Shown here in pieces: positions 13,001 to 21,226 of a stretch of 64,000 nt of DNA (the stretch's first letter is position 1; every line of letters begins with the position of its first letter). Origin of the DNA: Candidula unifasciata (taxonomy: Eukaryota; Mollusca; Gastropoda; Stylommatophora; Geomitridae); assembly GCA_905116865.2 (NCBI GenBank), contig CAJHNH020000813.1:547001-611000 (forward strand). Direction: 5' to 3'. Under the pieces are notes generated by a model. It did not search any database and had not been told where the DNA came from. It saw nothing but the letters and a program-made list of their open reading frames with translations. The position numbers and the translations under genes are program-made.

Positions 13001-16000
13001 AACATCATATGCACTCTCATTCTTCATGTTTACCGGCTGTCAACTCTGGCAGAAAGTTCTGGTTCTTCATCCACTTCTGGACCTTTGTCCTGTTCCACAG
13101 TTTTGCATGCACTTCTGTCTTACAGATCTACTTATTTGTGTGCATACTGTTGGTGCTTAGCCTTTCAAACAGATGCATTCCAACTCCAAAGGAAACAACT
13201 CTAATATGTCTAAGATATGCTTGTTAGATGGCAGTGGATCTATTCTTGTATCCCCCAAAATATCAACATGGAGAACCATATGCTCAATATGAGAGTATCA
13301 TTTTTAACTCTGTCTCGTAAAGTTAGAGAGGAGTCTTGGCATAGCAGCCAGATGTTCACTCCAGCACGAAGATCTTGAGTTCAAATCTGAATCAAATCTG
13401 GAGTAATTTTTGTTGGGATGTCAACAACCTAAGCGCCTAGGTTGAACCAGCCTCAAATGGGTATTAGAAAAAGTCCTGGGAAGTTAAGGCTGACCACAAC
13501 ACCTGATGAATGCTGAATGATTTATAAAGAATCAAGTCCAGCCTCATGTGCCTGATACACCAAAGGCATGTAAAAAGTCCTGCATTTACTCACCTGAGCT
13601 GTATAGGTATGTTGGTGGCTTTCCTCAAGTATCTCATCTCACAGGTGTTAACTCTTTGAGTCCCAGGGGGTTTAGCATCACAGGCCCAAGGGGTAGTCAA
13701 GAGAGACGTAAAATTGGCGCATCTTGCGTTATTGGGCTTCTAGGTAGGAATCTATGAATGTATGATGCGTTTCTTGGGCCTCAAAGAGTTAACCTACTCT
13801 ACACTCAGAGGAAAAACAAGAAGGACACCTAATCAAATTGGCACATTGTGTTTGCAGCTAGACGTGATATCCGCACTTTCTGGCCCAATTACAGATAACC
13901 CCTAATTAGTTTCCTTGTATGACATGTATGTTATGACGATGGTTGGGCTATTCTTTCTCCAACAAAATGGGGCCCTGGAAGCCACACAGAAAAATAACTC
14001 CCCTAATGATAATATCTAAGGGTCTATCTCAAAAACAATACTGCAGGGCTCAGTAAAGGTAAAGAGGAGAAGAGGCAGACCAAGAAAGACCTGGTTACAG
14101 AACCTGACTGACTGGCCAGGCCTCAGGCATGCAACCATGAAGTCCATCGCAACTGACCGCCAAAGGTGGAGAGAGCTGATCAGACAGTCAACAGAAACTG
14201 ATGACCCAACAACATGTAGTGATACGGGATGATAAATAATAAGGTCCTGTTACAAAATTTAACACAAACAGAAAGTGGCAGTCTTGTTCAAAAAAGACCC
14301 TCTGGCATGACAGTGACGTTAACAATTCTGGAATGATCCAATTTATTTCTACAAATTCTTCCCTGTGTGAGTTCTAGGGACTCACTGCAAAAGGGGGGGG
14401 GGGGAAGACCCACTGCCTCCCTATCAAGCATGTAAGTCGACTAACTGTGAGTTCACTTTAAAGTCAGAGTCCATCTGCCTGAGAGGCAAGGAACCAACAT
14501 CCTGCGTACAAATAAACAATAACTGTCAAACCGATGTGCATGCAACACTCAAGTTATGCAACAAGACTAACCTTCAGAAGTGGATAACAACCAGAATTGT
14601 CCACCAGAGTTTACAGCCAATGAACATAAAGAAGAATATTTCCACAAATCGGATTTGTTGGGCCAATATCACAATGTTGGTAGCTGTACACCACAATACA
14701 ATGTCCCAACTATCCTTTTGAGGATGAATGTAGAAGAAGGAGGAGGAAGAGGACGAAAAGAAGAAGAAAAATCAGAAGAAGAAGAAATAAGAAAGCAACA
14801 TTTGTGAATTCCTCACCTCATTAGCACTGTATTTACTAATCTTGATGTTGAAAACACTGAGGCTGAGAATGGCATAGTTGTCATGTGAAACATGAATAGG
14901 GACAACGCCTTCTTTCTGAAACAGAACATATACACATGATTAACTCTCTTGCCACCAGAGGACAGTTAGAGAAGTTATAAAACTGAAACTGCTGTGTTCC
15001 TTGGAAACCAAAGAGTTAACTCTTTCAATACAATACCAGCCAGTAATCACTTTGACTCTTTTCTATCTAAATAATTTTTAACCTGCCACTATTTGGATTG
15101 AAGAAAATTAAAATAATAATAATACATAAATACCTAAATTAACAAAACAGCTATACAGTAAAACAATATTAACATGAACTTGCTAAAGAAGAACACTCAG
15201 TTGACAGGAACATAATTCCCAGCAGAGATGGATTATTATTAGTTCCATGTGAGCACAAATTTTGTTAACATGAATTCTTGATTTTTCGGTCTCTTGGAAT
15301 TTTCATAAACAAAGTTAATGATAAAAAAGGTAAATCTAGCCACTTTCAGCGATAGAAGTAAAGAGGAACACGCTCTGTTTGAACAAACCAATGAATCTAT
15401 AGTGCGCTGCATAGTATCCAATGAGCTGAACACTGTTTGCAGCCAGACTCAAGTACTAAGGTCACAAGAACAAAACAATCTCTCTATCTTTTTGGAGGGA
15501 GGGGGGTTAAATTAGCAGACTGTATTGATAATGGTATGAGTGCTGGACTGTCCAGAAGATGCTGGCAAACTAGAGAAGGAGAAATTGTTTAGTCTCTTCT
15601 TCTTTGTGTTTACAGGCTACGAATTCTGACAGAAAGTCTGGTTTGTTTGTCCACTTGGCTTTGTATCAGGACCTGAGTTTTGCGTGCACATCCGTTTTAC
15701 TGGCTTATTTGTGTGCAGTTCTCGTCCCCTGCCTCTCTGGCAGATGTACTCAATCTTCGAAGGAAGACATCGAACCTATCTCTAGGATGACTGTGACCAC
15801 TGTTTAGTAGAAAAATTATGTTGCCTCATTTGTGTGATGTCCTCTTTATCTCCTTATCTGCAGATATTGCCTACGGAAAAGCCCTTTTAGTGCAACCTTG
15901 TGTAGACCGGACAGCCCTCAAGGGAAGGCAGGGGCAGATCATGGGCATTCCCCACCATTCCAGGATGCTGCCATAAATGCACAGCTGACACATGAAGCAA

Positions 16001-19000
16001 CATTTTGTTCTACCATTACTTTTCCTTTCATTTTAGCTGAAAATCCTCAGCCATATCTATCACCCTGATGAACAGAACCATCGGTGTCCACCACTGCATT
16101 CTCTAGCCCAGCCTTTCCATCTATCCGTTGTTGCATCTCTAATTCTGCTATACCGTTACACCACTCTCTACATTCTCTTCCTAACTTGATAATGACCTGA
16201 TGGAAACCGCAGTTATGTGTGTTTGTGTCGACCCATTCCTGCCTCCTGTGTATTTGCTTGACTGAGGCCGCCGTCTCAATGGTATCTTTAGCTAGTGCCA
16301 TCCCTGACTTTCCTCTTTTCCACCCGTCTCCTGTTAGATCATTCAGATTACCATGCAGCGGATGCCTAACATCATTGGTAACTAGCATATAGGCCTTGGC
16401 TTTCGCCAGTGACATTCCAGACTTTACCATTGTCAGCCTAAGCATATACCTCATTGTTATAATTGTGGTATCTCGTGTGCAACCCAAGACGATTCTCATT
16501 CTTTCATTGTGAATCCTTTCAACTTTGAACACTGTGAAGTAGATAGGGTTAATTTTCCTAGGCCATAATCGATTACAGAAAGTACCAAACAGTTGAACAA
16601 TAAGACCAATAATCGCTGTTCCATGTGTGTCACCACCATCGTCTTCAGTGCCGCCAGGCCAAGCTTGCATCTGATCACAGTCTGCTCCACATATTTGTAG
16701 GACAGACTGCTATCAAATGTCAAACCTAAGTATTTCAGCTTATCTCTTCCTTCAACATTAGTACCCTTCATGGAAATGCTGGGCAAGTTTTCCTTTTCAA
16801 TGCTGTTATTTAAAGAGCACCACAAAACACTGGCCTTCTCTGGGTTTACCCTTGACCCTGTCTGTTCACACCGCTTCGTCATCTCATGCAAAGCACTTTG
16901 AAAGTCTCTGGTCATGTCGTGCCTGTCTGACCCATTTGGATATATTAGGACATCATCTACAAAGTTCAAAGTTTGCCCTGGTTCAGCAGGCTGAATTTTT
17001 GCCACACATGCTGTAGATATGTTAAACCAGACAGGTGACAATGGTGATCCCTGGGGAAGGCCAGGGCAAACGTGTATTGGATTTGATCTCCATGTTCCCA
17101 AACAAAATACCTAATCAACTAAATCTTCTATACATAAAATTCTGCTGACCAAAACCTGCATTTTTCAGCTTCAGAAACATCTATACATCAACTATACTCT
17201 GTAGTGTCTTAAATAGCCAGGTTTTGAAATTGACAAGGTGAAATAAGACTGCTAATTGTACAAAACTTACAGACTCAAGAAAATGACGATGCAGAGATTG
17301 AAGATAGGAGAAGAGAGAGAAATATCTTACCTTTCCCTTGTCAATAATTCGCAGAACATCCGTCCTGTTGGTTATATCCAAATCTGGAGAGACACCGCTA
17401 ATTTCACCCACAAACTGTTCATGGAATGAAAAGAGTTAATCCAAGAAACTAAATTGATTTGGTTATGCCAGGAGAATGTCTCTTTTTCTTCTTCTTTTCT
17501 CTACTCCTGGAATGGAATAAGGGGGTATGTCATCATGAGGCATGGTGCTTACCTCGAGTGCTAGAGGTCCGGGTTCAATCCCCGGTAAGGGCTGGGATTT
17601 TTTTCACGTGGACTTGGACTTCTAGTAATTTCCCCTGGCCTCTGGGTATTGAGATCGGACGCCCCCGTGTGTGTGTGCATCCGTTTGACAGATCTGACAC
17701 ATTTGTGTGCAGACTGTTGGTTCCTTGCCTCTCAGGTAGATGCACTCCAACTTTGAAGGAAGCTCCCAATTAATCGACTCTTACGACATGCTTTTGGGTA
17801 GGCAGTGAGTCTACTCTTTTTTCCCTATAATAGGGCCCTGGAACTAACACGGGGGTGTGAGTTGAGTAAATTAGGTCCTTTAATTCTTTTCTTAAAATAA
17901 ACTGATACAGTCTGCTACAGAATGGAAGCAGTAGAGAAGCACATCGTCCATACCAGTTGGTAAGTTGCTCGATGATGGTTTTAACAACGTTACTTATTAC
18001 ACGAAAGCCACCTACTTAACCTTCCAAGACAAAGTTAGAAATGGTGTTTCAGACAGACTGTAGAAACAACAGCATGCAGCAAGTTCACTGAGAAACAGAA
18101 GATCATTTAGTAAGAATGCAGACAGAACAACTACCAACACAGGCGCAACACATGAAAAGATCTTAAATGAAAGCAAAAGGCTGACCTAGGAGATGATGAA
18201 ATGATGATATGAAAGAGCTTCTACATGACAAAAGCCAGTGCTGCCCATCAAGCAATGGATCACAAACTGTTCCTCCCCACAAAGCTTAACAGCAGAAGTG
18301 AAAACTGATGATGACAATTACGACTTATTACATGACGAGACAGCAAGTCAAATCTTTATAAATGTATACGTAACATACCTGAACTGCTTTCTCAACATAG
18401 TCTTCTATAAGATACTGTGATTTGATCTGATACATCGGAGTTTTCAAGTCATAGCTGTTCAATGTCCTCACTCGATCATAAACCTTGGACGATCGAGGCT
18501 CTGCCCATGTGGCTGCTGAAATATCCTGAGACTACAAAAACAAAAGCAGTAAGTATATAATATGTAGCTGAATTAGTGTATAACTTTTACAGCTGTTTTA
18601 CAAATATTTTCTTTCCTAATTCTGCCCTTACAAGGGTTGTGATTTACAGCTAGCATTTGATATGGGTCTTTTTCAGCCAAACACATTTGATTTCAGCAAA
18701 CCCTAAACTCTTTCAGTCCCAGAGTGTTTAGCATCAGAGGCCCAAGGGCCGTAAAGAAAGTTGTAAAAATCAGCACATCTTGCATTCATTAGGCTTCTAG
18801 GAAGGAACCTATGAATGCATGATGCATTCCTTGGGACTGAAAGGGTTAGTAAGTTGCCTTTTACAACAAAACTGTTACACACACCCCCCCCCCCCAACTC
18901 CAAATAGAGCCTAACACCCACACTTACTACTAATTTCATAAATAAATATTACTTCTATATCAGTTAGAAGAGAGTTTCCTGATCTGTTTGTTAAACTGTC

Positions 19001-21226
19001 CATTTTATAAAAACTGGTAATTTTTTGGTCATGTTGTCAGAGTAGAGGGCCTGAAAATCATTGACAGCTGTGGAAAGTGAGGTGTTCAAGTCAAGGTGGG
19101 GAAAATAGTAGATGGACTGACAGATTGCTACAAAACAATATCAGCTGTCAAAGTTTTCGAAAAAATAATGAAATACAGAAGCAGATGTAGAAAAAACTAT
19201 AAGGCAACAAATATAACAATAATAACAATAATAATATTGCTGCATAAAATGAATTTTCAAAGATTGTTTTATCTAATGCAAATGAAGCCTGCGTAGATAC
19301 TCCACCAGTTAAGACCATTCATGATTTCTTGTTGATGTTCGTTATTTATTAAGCACAACTTATTTGGATTTACATTAATTATAAACTGTATAAATATTAA
19401 TGTGAATAAACCTGGTTGTATGTTATTGTGGATAACACTGTTGAGAACAGACACTTATTGTTTTGATAACAAATTTCGGTACTCCTGTCAAATCCGGACG
19501 AAGACTAAAAAGCCTTGGACGACTTAGTCAGAGTTCTCTCCCTTGGCCGCACTGCAAACAGTGATCGGAAAAGCCAACGAAACAAAGAAGACAGTCACGT
19601 CGACATCAGGGCTGCCAATGCTTGGTTGTTTCCCCCAGATCTGGGTTTTTTTTCGACGCTGCAGGACAATTCTGGGGTTTTTTTTGGGTGTGTTTTGTTT
19701 GTTGGTTTTTGCCGATTTGTATGCTTTAATGACCGATAAATTTGCGTGGTTAGGGGTAGGGGTTAGGGAGTAGGATTAGGGTTAGCGGTAGGGTTAGGTT
19801 TAGCGTTAGATTTGACAATTTTGACACCGGAGTTCCCTATATTCGCGCACAGTCCCATACACACACAAACAATCGAGGGCCTCTGGATGCTGGTCAAACG
19901 CACAATTCGCCAACGATTAGGGGCACCAGCCTCACGCTATTGGCGTCATATTTGGCAGAGTTTCAGTGGCGCCACTCCCACAAACATCAGATTGTTGGCT
20001 AGTATTTTGAAATCCTACGTCAAAATTTTCACATCTAACCCTAACCCTACCCCTAACTCTAAACCCTAACCCTAACCCTACCCCTAACTCTACACCCTTA
20101 CCCTAACCCTACCCCTAACTCTAAACCCTAACCCTACCCCTAACTCTAAACCCTAACCCTAACCCTACCCCTACCCCTAACCCTACCCCTAACTCAAACC
20201 CAAACACTACGCATCCCTACACGCAACCGTATGATGACTACGCAACCCTGCACGCAACCGTATGATAACTACGCATCCCTTCACGATGCCTCACGCAACC
20301 GTACGCAGCCATACACGCAACCGTATGATGATAGGTAAGTGTGTCGTTTGTTTCGTTGGCTTTTCCGATCACTGTTTGCAGTGCGGCCAAGGGAGAGAAC
20401 TCTGACTAAGTCGTCCAAGGCTTTTTATTCTTCGTCCGGATTTGACAGGAGAGCCCAAATTTCACATTAATTAATAAAGTGTGATCAATGATAGTACAAT
20501 CAGACATTTTTCTTATCTTTGTCTTCTGCATTTTATCCCCATATGGAGCTCAGGCTGTCAACCAATTCACGCTAAGTTGTCGTATCCTTTGTCATCGCAT
20601 TCAACTCACCTCATGTCCTTTCCATCTATTTACCTTTACTCTCTTTTTCCCTAGTCTGTGTGTTTTCTAGTCTGTCTTTATTCTTTGACTTTGTGGGTTC
20701 CAGTGCAAAGACATTCTGGTTCTCCTTGCAACTACGGCCACATATTAGGGAAGTACGCCGGAGTTCAGTCCCCTGGCCGCATTGCAATTACGGAATGGAG
20801 AAGGAACGAATCACACAACAAAGTAGCATATTTTCGGCCATTATTTGCAACTCCTATGTCAAAATTATCGGATATAGCGGTCGTCATTATGGGTAAGTAC
20901 TCGACTTTACATGTGTTACCCTAACCCTATGATGACAGCAGTGCAGTGCCCTGCTGTCTATCGCTCACGCTGTCTATCGCCAACACACACTAATTACGAC
21001 ATGTCTCATACTGTTAAATTAAATATGCAGTACACATGTCAAAGAAGAAATACAGTTTAGAACTGAACAAAACTGCATCAATCTTTTAATCATCTTTATC
21101 TTTGCTGATGCTTCTTTACGTTTACCACTACTTTAAACTTACCTTCAAGATGAATATTATCAATGTATGTGTTTTAAAAGCTTTTACCTTTGCTTGCCTT
21201 GCTTTCATTTTGTATTTGTCCCCCAT
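891..21226 (-). CDS. CCM2: CCM2 (malcavernin) orthologue, nine coding exons, 3' end outside window
   Basis: Scaffold protein of the cerebral cavernous malformation complex; in vertebrates its PTB domain binds KRIT1 and its C-terminal helical domain binds MEKK3. Coding exons on the minus strand are 21188-21226, 18379-18531, 17331-17414, 14817-14915, 9821-9908, 7655-7701, 4814-4943, 2253-2298 and 891-1002. All have GT/AG borders and compatible phases, giving 266 codons without a stop. Residues about 50-205 follow the human PTB domain: LIEDYVEKAVQFVGE, NYAILSLSVFNIK, LLRIPVHEIAAICYI, HILAIKYG and AAEEIC..VYTEAT match LLSDYIEKEVKYLGQ, AVLSLSAYNVK, ILRVPIHDIAAVSYV, HLVVLK and AAEELC..VYTEST. The last exon ends in ELLEDYMAK, like human ELLQDYML at the start of the harmonin-homology domain, which therefore lies left of base 1. 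The human comparison is from memory. Confidence 0.9.
1055..1081. repeat. T-run followed by poly-G
   Basis: Nine or so T then about 18 G, upstream of CCM2 exon 9. Confidence 0.9.
1092..1236 (-). repeat. SINE family 2, partial
   Basis: GTGTATCCTTCCCAGCATG, TTGTGGTTTTACTAGG and CAGTAATTTGTC match the fuller copies at 3826 and 48190. Confidence 0.55.
1238..1402 (+). repeat. AAG-tailed poly-C SINE, subfamily A (3' half)
   Basis: Starts CAAGGAACCAACAGTCTGC, passes CCAGAGTTTACAGCC and ends in GAAGAAGAAGAAG. This is the commonest repeat in the window. Confidence 0.7.
1654..1822. repeat. 56-bp tandem repeat, three copies
   Basis: Units begin GAAAACTGACAGCACATCTG at 1654, 1710 and 1766; the third is diverged and runs into a SINE. 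Confidence 0.9.
1800..2070 (-). repeat. SINE family 3
   Basis: Reverse copy with GGTGATGTGATCAGCATCATG and a tRNA-like head (GCATCTAGCCATTATG) at its right end. Confidence 0.6.
2253..2298 (-). CDS. CCM2: CCM2 coding exon 8 (linker)
   Basis: 46 bases, phase 1 to phase 2, (A)STLVHRQEIKDMIS(F). Acceptor TTTAATTTCAG and donor GTAAGTG. Support is the splice sites, phase fit on both sides and loose similarity to the human linker (VDIKETYE). Confidence 0.75.
2487..2635 (-). repeat. AAG-tailed poly-C SINE, subfamily B
   Basis: TTCTTCTTCTTCTGCC tail, then GTTTACAGCTAGACTATGA and ATTTCAGCAAATCCC. The poly-C end is missing. Confidence 0.65.
2615..3170 (-). mobile_element. LINE reverse transcriptase C-terminal remnant
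   Basis: Minus-strand pieces TRKDRLRNDDIRRRVG and FIGRQQIKWFDQVTRLAS are the typical post-RT segment of non-LTR elements. A second copy of the same family is at 58745-59230. Broken by stops. Confidence 0.75.
3255..3745 (+). mobile_element. LINE reverse transcriptase remnant
   Basis: FGSLMKNNGDCIEEARKRFA, CIFSLATYTGESWT and LNIKENWLIKSILSQKLRHF follow the usual YLGS..YG.E.W..KYFGH order. Several stops. Confidence 0.75.
3826..4050 (-). repeat. tRNA-derived SINE, family 2
   Basis: On the minus strand it starts near a tRNA-like B box (GGGTTCAATCCC) and ends AGGATACGCAACTAACTT. Full-length relative at 48190. Confidence 0.7.
4200..4440 (-). repeat. AAG-tailed poly-C SINE, subfamily A
   Basis: Reverse copy: CTTCTTCTTCT tail, GCACATCCACTTTACAGATG, CTCCAAAGGAAATG. 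Confidence 0.7.
4432..4640 (+). repeat. tRNA-like SINE, single copy in window
   Basis: GCTAGCTCAGTTGGTTAA resembles a tRNA A box and AAGTTCACGCCC is a weak B box. It does not fold as an intact tRNA in my reading. Confidence 0.45.
4655..4745 (+). repeat. Dispersed repeat shared with the right end of the window
   Basis: TGATCTTTCTATGCTGGGGC, CACTGGCCCGTGACAATCCC and GAATAGCCCTGC recur with few changes at 63890-64000. Confidence 0.7.
4814..4943 (-). CDS. CCM2: CCM2 coding exon 7 (end of PTB domain)
   Basis: 130 bases, phase 0 to phase 1. It starts PAAEEICALMNQCFTLVYTE, matching human [20 protein letters not shown], and continues into a Ser/Thr-rich linker, HSSTTSIGT. Acceptor TATCAATTAG and donor GTTGGT, the latter weak. 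Confidence 0.9.
5255..5500 (-). mobile_element. LINE remnant
   Basis: GCATTACAAAGTGTTCTCTC and ATGGGCAAACAATTTCATTT recur at 31010-31180; the minus strand gives a degraded post-RT segment. Very decayed. Confidence 0.5.
5520..5765 (+). mobile_element. LINE 3' remnant
   Basis: Degraded post-RT segment (RRRSGEDN, GDADEDHKEGGF) broken by stops, next to an inverted LINE piece. Confidence 0.4.
5770..5990 (-). repeat. AAG-tailed poly-C SINE, subfamily B
   Basis: Ends at CCCCCCCCGCCCCCC then AGTAGGGCCCCCAGAAACCC, showing the poly-C tract at its fixed place in the family. Confidence 0.7.
5991..6805. other. CCM2 intron 6 sequence, nothing recognised
   Basis: AT-rich DNA with an 18-base poly-C at about 6165. 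No exon or repeat family seen. Confidence 0.5.
6806..7487. repeat. Tandem array of 58-bp and 50-bp units, 12 copies
   Basis: Unit core GAGGCAAAGCTCTTGGTGTC; short units lack one CATCACAT step before CATCAAAGAGG. It lies in CCM2 intron 6 about 170 bases from exon 6. Long ORFs across it are by-products of a stop-free unit. Confidence 0.97.
7655..7701 (-). CDS. CCM2: CCM2 coding exon 6 (PTB domain)
   Basis: 47 bases, phase 1 to phase 0, (G)NQESCKLALLFCENK. Acceptor TTTTCCTCAG and donor GTAAAT. It corresponds to human EACCLVILAAESK. The reading frame is fixed by its neighbours. Confidence 0.85.
8090..8325 (-). repeat. SINE family 3
   Basis: AATGTGGTCAGCATTACGCT and GGTTTCGATCGCGGTAC; tRNA-like head at the right end. 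Confidence 0.65.
8854..9695 (-). mobile_element. Non-autonomous hAT element, copy 1, perfect 8-bp target duplication
   Basis: Inverted ends TAGGGCTGTACCGAA... flanked on both sides by GTTAAAAT (8846-8853 and 9696-9703). The subterminal region is rich in ATTCGGCCGAATA palindromes. On the minus strand LFSTAGNTFSETKSWPNADN is the C-terminal dimerisation motif of hAT transposases. Most of the transposase is missing, and a foreign segment of about 360 bp splits the motif region. Confidence 0.93.
9130..9493. other. Unidentified segment captured inside hAT copy 1
   Basis: Copy 2 runs straight from GTACCAAGTG into the LFSTAGN codons, whereas copy 1 carries about 360 extra bases here. The insert is rich in Arg, Lys and polar codons on the plus strand (RRRKQCRPYKSPSPPRT in one frame, NIQPLPFPRDDERTDTTP in another) and higher in GC than its surroundings. 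Family unknown. Confidence 0.6.
9821..9908 (-). CDS. CCM2: CCM2 coding exon 5 (PTB domain)
   Basis: 88 bases, phase 0 to phase 1, ELLLRIPVHEIAAICYIKDD to LAIKY(G). Acceptor ATTACTACAG and donor GTAAGA. This is the most conserved stretch of the PTB domain. The 52-bp satellite of intron 4 begins only about ten bases upstream of this exon's acceptor. Confidence 0.95.
9918..12955. repeat. 52-bp satellite, about 58 copies
   Basis: Consensus starts AGATACTCATGTCACTGTGT and continues AAGTAGTCACAAACTTCCCT. Some units are 54 bp (CATAAGTCAC in place of CATGTCAC), and blocks of variants recur in order, suggesting larger-scale duplication. The array fills most of CCM2 intron 4 and stops about ten bases short of exon 5's acceptor. 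Confidence 0.98.
13015..13300 (-). repeat. AAG-tailed poly-C SINE, subfamily A
   Basis: Nearly full copy, from TTACCGGCTGTCAACTCTGG through CTCCAAAGGAAACAAC to ATGCTTGTTAGATGGCAGTG, just after the satellite. Confidence 0.7.
13335..13600 (+). repeat. SINE family 3
   Basis: CATAGCAGCCAGATG head, GAGTTCAAATCTG B-box-like, GACCACAACACCTGATGAA body. Confidence 0.65.
13648..13792. mobile_element. piggyBac-like MITE with TTAA target site
   Basis: 145 bp with inverted ends TTAACTCTTTGAGTCCCAG and CTCAAAGAGTTAA. TTAA at both ends is the piggyBac target signature. No coding capacity. A close relative is at 18703. Confidence 0.8.
13815..14010 (-). repeat. AAG-tailed poly-C SINE, subfamily B
   Basis: TTGGCACATTGTGTTTGCAG, ATTACAGATAACCCC, CAAAATGGGGCCCTGGAAGC. 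Confidence 0.65.
14045..14232 (+). mobile_element. LINE ORF2 C-terminal end
   Basis: Open to a stop: GRPRKTWLQNLTDW, then TDRQRWRELIRQSTETDD. This is the standard end of many invertebrate non-LTR elements. Confidence 0.8.
14385..14660 (+). repeat. AAG-tailed poly-C SINE, subfamily A, full length
   Basis: Begins with poly-G (AAAAGGGGGG), has CTGCCTGAGAGGCAAGGAAC and ends CAGAGTTTACAGCC..CATAAAGAAGAA. Confidence 0.75.
14725..14795. repeat. GAA/GGA-rich simple repeat next to CCM2 exon 4
   Basis: AGAAGGAGGAGGAAGAGG and similar, about 20 bases beyond the exon 4 donor. Confidence 0.8.
14817..14915 (-). CDS. CCM2: CCM2 coding exon 4 (PTB domain)
   Basis: 99 bases, phase 0 to phase 0, KEGVVPIHVSHDNYAILSLS to KYSANE. 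Acceptor TGTTTCAG and donor GTGAGG. It corresponds to the PTB strand around human AVLSLSAYNVK. Confidence 0.92.
14940..15019. mobile_element. Short TTAA-flanked MITE
   Basis: 80 bp between TTAACTCT and AGAGTTAA. Immediately after the second TTAA, CTCTTTCAATAC starts what looks like another element end sharing the same TTAA. Confidence 0.55.
15020..15590. other. CCM2 intron 3, nothing recognised
   Basis: AT-rich sequence with a short poly-G near 15495. No exon with splice sites found. Confidence 0.5.
15590..15800 (-). repeat. AAG-tailed poly-C SINE, subfamily A
   Basis: TTCTTCTTTGTGTTTACAGG, GAGTTTTGCGTGCACATCCG, CTTCGAAGGAAGAC. The poly-C half is absent. Confidence 0.7.
16047..17105 (-). 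mobile_element. I-clade LINE fragment: reverse transcriptase to start of RNase H
   Basis: RT motifs GLPQGSPLSPVWFN and the catalytic box FVDD, then KLKYLGLTFD, a frameshift near 16500-16670, MRIVLGCTRDTTIITMRYML, GRECREW and VDTDGSV, the start of an RNase H domain. 5' half and most of RNase H are missing. Fragments of the same family lie at 37100, 44780 and 54240. Confidence 0.88.
17331..17414 (-). CDS. CCM2: CCM2 coding exon 3 (PTB domain)
   Basis: 84 bases, phase 0 to phase 0, FVGEISGVSPDLDITNRTDV to DKGK. Acceptor AACAG and donor GTAAGA. It corresponds to human [20 protein letters not shown]. Confidence 0.92.
17521..17665 (+). repeat. tRNA-derived SINE, family 1 (head)
   Basis: CATGAGGCATGGTGCTTACC (A-box region), GGTTCAATCCCCGG (B box), TTTTTTTCACGTGGACTTGG. 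It runs directly into a poly-C SINE. Confidence 0.75.
17660..17870 (-). repeat. AAG-tailed poly-C SINE, subfamily A, fused to SINE head
   Basis: GCATCCGTTTGACAGATCTG, TTGCCTCTCAGGTAGATGC, GGGCCCTGGAACTAAC. The junction with the preceding SINE at about 17660 has no tail between the two. Confidence 0.7.
17870..18378. other. CCM2 intron 2, no repeat recognised
   Basis: Ordinary intron sequence; CAGCAGAAG-rich but with no clear element. Confidence 0.5.
18379..18531 (-). CDS. CCM2: CCM2 coding exon 2
   Basis: 153 bases, phase 0 to phase 0, 51 residues from SQDISAATWAEP to LIEDYVEKAVQ. The acceptor is TTTTTGTAG and the donor GTATGT. The last 12 residues open the PTB domain. Confidence 0.9.
18630..18935 (-). 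repeat. AAG-tailed poly-C SINE, subfamily B, split by MITE
   Basis: Left part ends TTGATTTCAGCAAACC; right part resumes GTAAGTTGCCTTTTACAAC and reaches a poly-C at 18884-18896. Confidence 0.65.
18703..18848. mobile_element. piggyBac-like MITE nested in a SINE
   Basis: 146 bp, ends CTAAACTCTTTCAGTCCCAG and GGGACTGAAAGGGTTAG. The interior (TTAGCATCAGAGGCCCAAG, GGCTTCTAGG, GATGCATTCCTTGGGACT) matches the copy at 13648. Confidence 0.8.
19478..20455. mobile_element. Merlin-like DNA transposon remnant with long inverted ends
   Basis: 978 bp starting GG and ending CC, with nearly identical 109-base inverted ends (CTCCTGTCAAATCCGGACGA...) and a perfect 8-bp target duplication CAAATTTC at 19470-19477 and 20456-20463. 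An internal plus-strand stretch reads HTQTIEGLWMLVKRTIRQRL, like the His-x-x-x-Ile-Glu end of ISXO2/IS1595-type transposases found in Merlin elements. The rest of the transposase is absent. The interior has two blocks of telomere-like repeats. Merlin versus another 8-bp family rests on that one motif. Confidence 0.8.
20030..20215. repeat. Telomere-like CCCTAA-type repeats inside the Merlin-like element
   Basis: Mixed CCCTAA, CCCCTAA and CTCTAAA units; a smaller block on the other strand (GGGTTAGGGAG, GGTTAGG) is at 19748-19808. Confidence 0.9.
20530..20710 (-). mobile_element. LINE 3' remnant
   Basis: TATGGAGCTCAGGCTGTCAACC and GTGGGTTCCAGTGCAAAGAC match the better copy at 29465. Confidence 0.6.
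20750..20925. mobile_element. Degenerate end of a second Merlin-like copy
   Basis: GGAGTTCAGTCCCCTGGCC, GCATTGCAATTACGGAATGG and AACGAATCACACAACAAA parallel the inner part of the 19478 element's inverted end. Confidence 0.5.
21188..21226 (-). CDS. CCM2: CCM2 coding exon 1 (start codon)
   Basis: Thirteen codons, MGDKYKMKARQAK, starting at ATG 21226-21224 and ending at a GT donor at 21187 in phase 0. The phase joins exon 2 cleanly. The reading frame stays open upstream of this ATG to a stop near 21300, so an earlier start or a splice acceptor cannot be ruled out. The N-terminus does not resemble the human one, which is common for this family. Confidence 0.65.

Noticed and set aside
19740..20215. 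Chromosome end
   Set aside because: The telomere-like repeats are degenerate, occur on both strands and lie inside a transposon with genes on either side.
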